In this document: positions 6,089 to 10,259 of the stretch, piece by piece
Position numbering within the stretch: position 1 is the first letter of the stretch
Layout: each line of letters starts with the position of its first letter
NCBI GenBank assembly: GCA_002403175.1
Contig: DHHG01000124.1
Span: forward strand, 1-10,259
Source of the DNA: Syntrophaceae bacterium UBA4778
GTDB taxonomy: Bacteria > Desulfobacterota > Syntrophia > Syntrophales > UBA4778
Direction of reading: 5' to 3'
Length of the DNA stretch: 10,259 nucleotides
Position numbers and translations under genes: made by a program
Notes under the pieces: model-generated
What the model was told of the DNA's origin: nothing
The model's database searches: none
Seen by the model: the letters and a program-made list of their open reading frames with translations, nothing else

Positions 6089-6126
6089 AAAAAAATGGGA
6101 ACCGACCGACTTTGCGGAGGGCTCCC
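6089..6126 (-). terminator. Rho-independent terminator of cheW
   Basis: On the minus strand GGGAGCCCTCCG pairs with CGGTCGGTTCCC (hairpin 6097-6126): seven pairs including one G-U, two mismatches, then three pairs around a CAAAGT loop. An A and seven Ts follow (6089-6096). It lies 50 nt after the cheW stop. Confidence 0.82.
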
Positions 6127-6175
6127 GAAGGTACTGACGAGCGTATAGAAGGATTTCAGCAAGCCTGTGATTGTC

Positions 6176-6685
6176 TTAAGCAGCTTTCGGAAGGGAGGCG
6201 ATATCATCCGAACTCATGACCTTATCGATATCCAACAGTATCTTCACACCTCCGCCAACCTTGGCCATCCCGAGAATAAAATCCGTATTCATTCCAGTGC
6301 CGAATGCGGGCGGGTTTTCAATATCGTTTGCCCTGATATTCAGAACCTCAGATACGGTATCAACAACAATTCCTATCCGGACATCACCGCACTCCGTCTT
6401 GATTTCAACAACGATAATGCAGGTGCGATCCGTATATTCCATGACATTCATTCCGAATTTGAGCCTTAAATCGACGACCGGAATAACTTTGCCCCTTAGA
6501 TTAATGACCCCTTTGACAAAAACGGGCGTTTGAGGAATGGTTGTAATCGTCATCATGCCGATAATTTCCTTGATCTTCAGAATACCTATGCCATATTCCT
6601 CTCCGGCAAGAATAAAAGTAAGATATTTTCCTTCCCGATCAGACATCACTTTTACTGCCTGATTCATTGCATTGATATCAGACAT
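6176..6685 (-). CDS. cheW: CheW-family chemotaxis coupling protein
   Basis: A 169-residue cytoplasmic adaptor that links methyl-accepting receptors to the CheA kinase. A short lead (residues 1-18) is followed by one CheW domain: KYLTFILAGEEYGIGILKIKEII, then TTIPQTPVFVKGVINLRG, KVIPVVDLRLKFGM, RTCIIVVEI, GIVVDTVSEVL and a C-terminal KVGGGVKILLDIDKVMS. The conserved NLRG and VDLR motifs are intact and the length is normal. The ATG has AAGGAGGG upstream. It is monocistronic: its own terminator follows at 6089-6126, and no cheA, cheR or receptor gene is adjacent, so it probably serves a cluster elsewhere. A sigma-28-like promoter precedes it. Confidence 0.96.
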   Translation of the reverse strand: MSDINAMNQAVKVMSDREGKYLTFILAGEEYGIGILKIKEIIGMMTITTIPQTPVFVKGVINLRGKVIPVVDLRLKFGMNVMEYTDRTCIIVVEIKTECGDVRIGIVVDTVSEVLNIRANDIENPPAFGTGMNTDFILGMAKVGGGVKILLDIDKVMSSDDIASLPKAA

Positions 6686-6739
6686 CGCTTTATCCCTCCT
6701 TTGATTCCAATTTCGTATGATTTGATCTGCTATGGATGT

Positions 6740-6766
6740 TTATCGGCAGCAATATAATTTAGCTTA
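6740..6766 (-). promoter_or_regulatory. Sigma-28-like promoter of cheW
   Basis: The minus strand carries GCCGATAA (6740-6747), an exact match to the FliA -10 element, with TAAG 15 nt upstream (6763-6766), where the consensus has TAAA. The -35 match beyond TAA is poor (TAAGCTAA against TAAAGTTT). Transcription would start near 6733, about 48 nt before the ATG. The chemotaxis function of the gene makes the match more credible. Confidence 0.58.
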
Positions 6767-7035
6767 AATTTATTTCACCTTGCTACCGGTTCAATCTACT
6801 TTCGTAAGAAATTAATCCACATTCTGACCAAATTCAGATTTCAGGCGTATTCCCAACAAAAGATATTCAATGCTAATTCTTAGAATCGGGGGATAACAAC
6901 TCACCGGTGCATAGATGCATTCATTCCACTGAATTCGGCAGCGAGCGAATCATGTTTAAGATTCCTTCCTTGGTAATCGACGATTCTCCGGAGCTTGCTC
7001 CGGAGAGCTTCAATTCTAATAGAGCTTTAAGCTCA
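6767..7035 (+). other. Leader/control region of the RND efflux operon
   Basis: AT-rich divergent region between cheW and the efflux operon. An open frame continues upstream to a GTG at 6907, but the extra residues do not resemble the outer-membrane-factor family, so I treat 6907-7035 as leader. I found no convincing sigma-70 pair. It contains the strong inverted repeat at 6985-7006 and a smaller one, GAGCTT-T-AAGCTC (7022-7034), which lies directly before ATG 7036 where a ribosome-binding site would be expected. Confidence 0.45.
6985..7006. repeat. Perfect 10-bp inverted repeat in the efflux leader
   Basis: TCTCCGGAGC and GCTCCGGAGA flank a TT centre, a perfect palindrome about 30 bp before the likely first ATG. 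As DNA it looks like an operator for a dimeric repressor such as TetR or MarR types that guard efflux operons; as RNA it folds into a GC-rich hairpin with a CUUG tetraloop. No T-run follows, so simple termination is unlikely. Confidence 0.6.
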
Positions 7036-8637
7036 ATGACAGCAATGCAAAAAAGAACTTTAGGAACATTTCCGTGTAAGAAAAAAATATTATATTTTAT
7101 TCCGATTCTATTTTTGCTCCTTACAGCTTGCATGAAAGTGGGTCCTGATTATGTGAGGCCGAATGTAGCCATTGAACAAAACTGGCAGGAGGCGCAAAAT
7201 GCACGCCTGAAATCGGGACCGTCAGATTATAAAAACTGGTGGAGTGTTTTTAAAGATCCCGTTCTTAACGAGTTAATTGAACGATCATACCGCGATAATC
7301 TGACACTCCGGATTGCCGGTGTTCGGGTACTGCAGTCGAGGGCAAGGCTCGGTATCATCGTCGGAGATTTCTATCCCCAAACTCAAAACGCAAACGGAGC
7401 TTTGCAATATAACCGTTCAAGCAGCAGTGCATCATTCAGTGGCGGCGTAAGTTATACACAATCAGATATCGGCATCGCAGCCGGTTGGGAATTAGACTTC
7501 TGGGGTCGTTTCAGGCGGGCGATTGAATCCGCCGATGCTGCTTGGCTGGCATCGATTGCCAATTACGACAATACCCTTGTGACCCTCACGGCTGATGTTG
7601 CCTCCACCTATATCTTAATCAGAACACTGGAAAAAAGAATTGCCATTGCACGTGAAAATGCAATGGCTCAAGAAGAGATCATGAGAATCGTGAATACCCG
7701 GTTTCAGCATGGCACCGTCTCACAGCTCGATGTTGAGCAGGCTACCACGGCCTTGAAGAACACGCTGGCCCTGGTCCCGTCGCTTGAGGCCCAATTGAGA
7801 CAGGCCATGGATGCTCTATGTATTCTACTGGGACTGCCTCCCGGCAGCTTGAATTATTTGTTGGCGGAGCCTTCCGCAATCCCGGTTTCGCCGCCTGAAG
7901 TTGTCGTCGGCATCCCGGTCGATCTTCTTCGCAGGCGTCCCGATATCCGCAACATAGAAAATCTAGCTGCCGCTCAGTGTGCCCAGATCGGAGTGGCCAA
8001 AGCGGATTATTATCCGGCATTTTCGCTTAATGGGATATTCGGATTTTTGTCAACGGATGTGAAACCTTCCAGCTTGAGCGATCTGTTCAAATGGAGCAGC
8101 CGGTATTACCAGACCGGTCCGGTTTTTCAGTGGAACCTTTTCAATTACGGCCGAATTTCAAATAACGTTCGCTTACAAGATGCTTTTTTCCAGGAAATGT
8201 TGATTACTTACCAGAACGCGGTTCTTACAGCTCAGAGAGATGTTGAAGACAATCTGATTGCATTCCTCATGGCACAAGAAAGGGCAGACCTGCTCGCGTC
8301 AAGTGCTGCAGCCGCTCGCAAGGCTCTGGATATTGCCTATTTACAGTATAAGGAAGGTACAAAGGATTTCACCACTGTCATGCTAGCCCAGCAGACGCTG
8401 TTAACTGAGCAGGATAATCTTGCATCGACACTCGGCAATCAGGCAACCAATCTGGTAGGAGTTTACCGGTCCCTGGGTGGCGGTTGGGAATGGAGAGAAG
8501 GACGGGATATTCTGCCCCCTGACATGAAGAAGGATATGGCCAGAAGAACCGACTGGGGCCAATTGCTGGCCCCATCATCATACAATCCGCCATCCGACCA
8601 GAAACCGGACGGCCGCGTTCGTCTCCCGGACTGGTGA
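7036..8637 (+). CDS. RND efflux outer-membrane factor lipoprotein (NodT/OprM family)
   Basis: Outer-membrane channel of a tripartite efflux pump, exporting drugs or other toxic compounds from the periplasm. From ATG 7036 it has 533 residues. A lipoprotein signal peptide is present: basic KRTLGTFPCKKK, hydrophobic ILYFIPILFLLL, lipobox LTAC with Cys32, then MKVGPDYVRP, the usual NodT-type opening. Two OEP repeats follow; landmarks are NWWSVFKDPVLNELI, GWELDFWGRFRR, and PVDLLRRRPDIR followed by AQIGVAKADYYPAFSLNG, then FQWNLFNYGR. The length is slightly above the usual 460-500 because of a longer Pro/Asp-rich C-terminal tail. Start choice is uncertain: ATG 7045, ATG 6952 and GTG 6907 are in frame and none has a good ribosome-binding site. 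It is followed after 100 nt by the adaptor gene. Confidence 0.93.
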   Translation: MTAMQKRTLGTFPCKKKILYFIPILFLLLTACMKVGPDYVRPNVAIEQNWQEAQNARLKSGPSDYKNWWSVFKDPVLNELIERSYRDNLTLRIAGVRVLQSRARLGIIVGDFYPQTQNANGALQYNRSSSSASFSGGVSYTQSDIGIAAGWELDFWGRFRRAIESADAAWLASIANYDNTLVTLTADVASTYILIRTLEKRIAIARENAMAQEEIMRIVNTRFQHGTVSQLDVEQATTALKNTLALVPSLEAQLRQAMDALCILLGLPPGSLNYLLAEPSAIPVSPPEVVVGIPVDLLRRRPDIRNIENLAAAQCAQIGVAKADYYPAFSLNGIFGFLSTDVKPSSLSDLFKWSSRYYQTGPVFQWNLFNYGRISNNVRLQDAFFQEMLITYQNAVLTAQRDVEDNLIAFLMAQERADLLASSAAAARKALDIAYLQYKEGTKDFTTVMLAQQTLLTEQDNLASTLGNQATNLVGVYRSLGGGWEWREGRDILPPDMKKDMARRTDWGQLLAPSSYNPPSDQKPDGRVRLPDW

Positions 8638-8679
8638 TTGAAGATTCACTGTCGCATGCAGCAGGGAATGAGCTCGCTG

Positions 8680-8699
8680 CCGGATTCAAGTCAATCCGG
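8680..8699 (+). repeat. Intercistronic hairpin in the efflux operon
   Basis: CCGGATT and AATCCGG form a perfect 7-bp stem with a 6-nt loop in the 100-nt gap between channel and adaptor genes. No T-run follows. It may act in RNA processing, stability or partial attenuation between cistrons. Confidence 0.42.
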
Positions 8700-8737
8700 A
8701 TTTGCGTTATGCATCGCTTCTCCAAATGGAAATGGCC

Positions 8738-9988
8738 ATGCTACCCAAATACATCAGAATCCTATTGATGCTGATCATCAGCTCCGGAATTTTCTTCTCC
8801 GGATGCAAAGAGAAAAAGCCCAAACAGGCCCCCCCGCCTCCCATGGTTGTCGTCGCTTATCCTGCTAAGGGTGTCGTAACGGATACGCTGGACGCAACCG
8901 GGAATACCCAAGCTGTTACGGGAGTTGATCTTGTCGCCCGTGTCGCAGGCTACCTTGAAAAGGTTTTATTCCGGGATGGGCAGATGGTGAAAAAAGATCA
9001 GCCGCTTTTTTTGATCCAGCCGAACACATATCAGGCAAACCTCCGCCAGGCCGAATCTCAAATTTCACTGTATAAGGCCCAGTACAAGTATGCTGAAGCC
9101 CAGTTCATCCGCTACTCCGATCTGCTCAAACAAAATGCAGCCGCCCAGACCGATGTCGATAACTGGCGTTATCAACGAGATTCCGCTCTGGCCAATATGC
9201 GCGCATCCGAAGCACAGCGGGATATCGCCAGGCTCAACCTGAGCTATACGTCAGTGAAAGCCCCTTTTGACGGCAGGATCGATCGAACCCTTTTTGACCC
9301 GGGTAACCTGGTCGGTTCCGGAGGTAACACAATTCTTGCCAGAATCAATCAGATCCATCCCATTTACGCCTATTTTAATATCAGCGATATGGATCTGGCC
9401 AGACTTATGAAAATTACCAATGGTGTTCCCGGTCAGGGTGCGGCTCGCAAATGGCCCGTTTCTATAGGAGTGTCGGGCGAGGATGGTTATCCTCATGATG
9501 GTTATCTTGATTTTGCTTCCATTTCCGTATCGCCGACTTCCGGAACATTGCTGATGCGGGGCGTTTTCCCAAACCCGTCGGGCAAAATCATACCGGGCCT
9601 GTACGCCCGTATTCGCATACCCATTGAAAAAAGAATCGCCCTGTTTATCCCGGAAGAAGCCGTGGACAATGATCAGCAGGGGGCATTTGTCCTGGTTGCA
9701 AATCGATACAATATGGTCGAGCGTCGAAATATCAAGACAGGTCCGATCGTAAACAATAATTTGCGCAGCATTGTTTCCGGCATTACAGAAAGCGAACGGG
9801 TCATCGTGAAAGGACGGCTGCGGGCGAAACCTGGAATTCAGGTCACGCCTAAACAGGAAAACTTCGTAACATCCGGAGTGCCCTCGCCTCCTTCCAACTC
9901 CTCTGGAGCCCACCATCCGCATGACATGGCAACCGAAAAGAATCAGGACGATTCCCAGAAAACCGGATTCCAAAAGGCCGAAAAATGA
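8738..9988 (+). CDS. RND efflux periplasmic adaptor lipoprotein (AcrA/MexA family)
   Basis: Membrane-fusion subunit that joins the inner-membrane pump to the outer-membrane channel. From ATG 8738 it has 416 residues. A lipoprotein signal with lipobox FSGC puts the lipidated Cys at residue 23; upstream in-frame starts (8702 TTG, 8726, 8732) would only lengthen the signal, and none has a strong ribosome-binding site. Then come a Lys/Pro-rich linker, the lipoyl/barrel-sandwich half GYLEKVLFRDGQMVKKDQPLF, an alpha-hairpin (QANLRQAESQISLYKAQYKYAEAQFIRYSDLL...), the second lipoyl half YTSVKAPFDGRIDR, then beta-barrel and membrane-proximal domains (IPEEAVDNDQQGAFVLV, GPIVNNNLRSIVSGI). The last 40 or so residues are low-complexity Ser/Pro/His/Lys-rich and atypical for the family. 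The stop overlaps the pump ATG by four bases. Confidence 0.95.
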   Translation: MLPKYIRILLMLIISSGIFFSGCKEKKPKQAPPPPMVVVAYPAKGVVTDTLDATGNTQAVTGVDLVARVAGYLEKVLFRDGQMVKKDQPLFLIQPNTYQANLRQAESQISLYKAQYKYAEAQFIRYSDLLKQNAAAQTDVDNWRYQRDSALANMRASEAQRDIARLNLSYTSVKAPFDGRIDRTLFDPGNLVGSGGNTILARINQIHPIYAYFNISDMDLARLMKITNGVPGQGAARKWPVSIGVSGEDGYPHDGYLDFASISVSPTSGTLLMRGVFPNPSGKIIPGLYARIRIPIEKRIALFIPEEAVDNDQQGAFVLVANRYNMVERRNIKTGPIVNNNLRSIVSGITESERVIVKGRLRAKPGIQVTPKQENFVTSGVPSPPSNSSGAHHPHDMATEKNQDDSQKTGFQKAEK

Positions 9989-10259
9989 TCTCTCAATTCT
10001 TTATCGAACGGCCTATTTTTGCCAACGTGATAGCGGTCATTACCATCATCATCGGATTCGTGAGTCTTTACAGACTTCCGGTAGCCCAGTATCCGAATAT
10101 CGTTCCACCGACTGTTCAAGTTACGGCACGCTATCCTGGAGCCAACGCAGAAACCGTCGCCGCAACGATGGGCATTCCCATTGAACAGGCGGTTAACGGA
10201 GTAGAGGGTTCCATCTACATGTCATCGACCAGCGCGAGCGATGGTTCCTACGCTCTTAC
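9985..10259 (+). CDS. RND multidrug efflux pump, AcrB/MexB (HAE1) family, N-terminal fragment
   Basis: Inner-membrane proton-driven drug exporter. Only about 91 codons are in the window; a full protein has about 1,030-1,060 residues. Seen: MISQFFIERPIFANVIAVI, the hallmark HAE1 N-terminus, transmembrane helix 1 (roughly residues 11-29), then LPVAQYPNIVPPTVQV, ARYPGANAETVAATMGIPIEQAVNGVEG, and MSSTSASDGSYALT, matching the start of the porter domain. The ATG overlaps the adaptor stop (ATGA, 9985-9988), showing translational coupling, and AAGG lies just before it. Substrate range cannot be judged from this part. Confidence 0.97.
   Translation, partial: MISQFFIERPIFANVIAVITIIIGFVSLYRLPVAQYPNIVPPTVQVTARYPGANAETVAATMGIPIEQAVNGVEGSIYMSSTSASDGSYAL

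Noticed and set aside
6907..7035. N-terminal extension of the channel protein from GTG 6907 or ATG 6952
   Set aside because: It would put 43 or 28 unusual residues before a complete lipoprotein signal peptide and overlap a strong palindrome; no good RBS supports it.
9251..9973. Minus-strand 240-codon open frame
   Set aside because: Lies wholly opposite the adaptor gene, which has full family motifs; the translation resembles no protein I know.
1..10259. tRNA, rRNA, CRISPR arrays, phage or integrase genes
   Set aside because: Looked for and not seen; no clustered short direct repeats or structural RNA signatures were found by eye.

Overview
The window looks like chromosomal DNA of a Gram-negative, motile, selenocysteine-using bacterium. 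Outer-membrane lipoprotein signals, an RND efflux operon, an exosortase/EpsI pair, CheW, sigma-28-like and sigma-54-like promoters and an in-frame TGA with a bacterial SECIS-like hairpin together suggest a deltaproteobacterium (Desulfobacterota, perhaps Syntrophales-like). That placement is inference from gene content and moderate GC, not a phylogenetic result.

Layout: 1-1519 (minus) is a two-gene unit, adenylate kinase (adk) followed by a UvrD/PcrA-type DNA helicase that runs off the left edge, driven by a good sigma-70 promoter at 1558-1586. Divergent from adk, on the plus strand at 1658-1966, is a small gene missed by ordinary ORF calling: a secreted MerP/HMA-like protein whose metal-binding CxxC is CxxU, with U encoded by TGA at 1775-1777 and a SECIS-like stem-loop starting 11 nt later. 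A convergent hairpin (2010-2044) separates it from a minus-strand acidic protein of unknown function (2054-2914), preceded by an HD-GYP c-di-GMP phosphodiesterase (3048-4049) with a close sigma-28-type promoter.

4143-5650 (minus) is a translationally coupled exosortase and EpsI pair, which belong to protein-sorting/exopolysaccharide systems, with a good sigma-54 -24/-12 promoter and several inverted repeats upstream. Next comes a 190-bp palindromic, MITE-like element (5899-6088), the rho-independent terminator of cheW (6089-6126), and cheW itself (6176-6685), which has a sigma-28-like promoter with a perfect GCCGATAA -10. The right third (7036-10259, plus) is a tripartite RND efflux operon: NodT/OprM-type outer-membrane lipoprotein, AcrA-type adaptor lipoprotein, and the start of an AcrB-type pump, with a 10-bp perfect inverted repeat in the leader.

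Functionally the centre of the window is about surface lifestyle: chemotaxis (CheW), c-di-GMP turnover (HD-GYP) and exosortase-linked envelope/EPS export, each apparently read by an alternative sigma factor. The most unusual item is the selenocysteine-containing HMA-like periplasmic protein.
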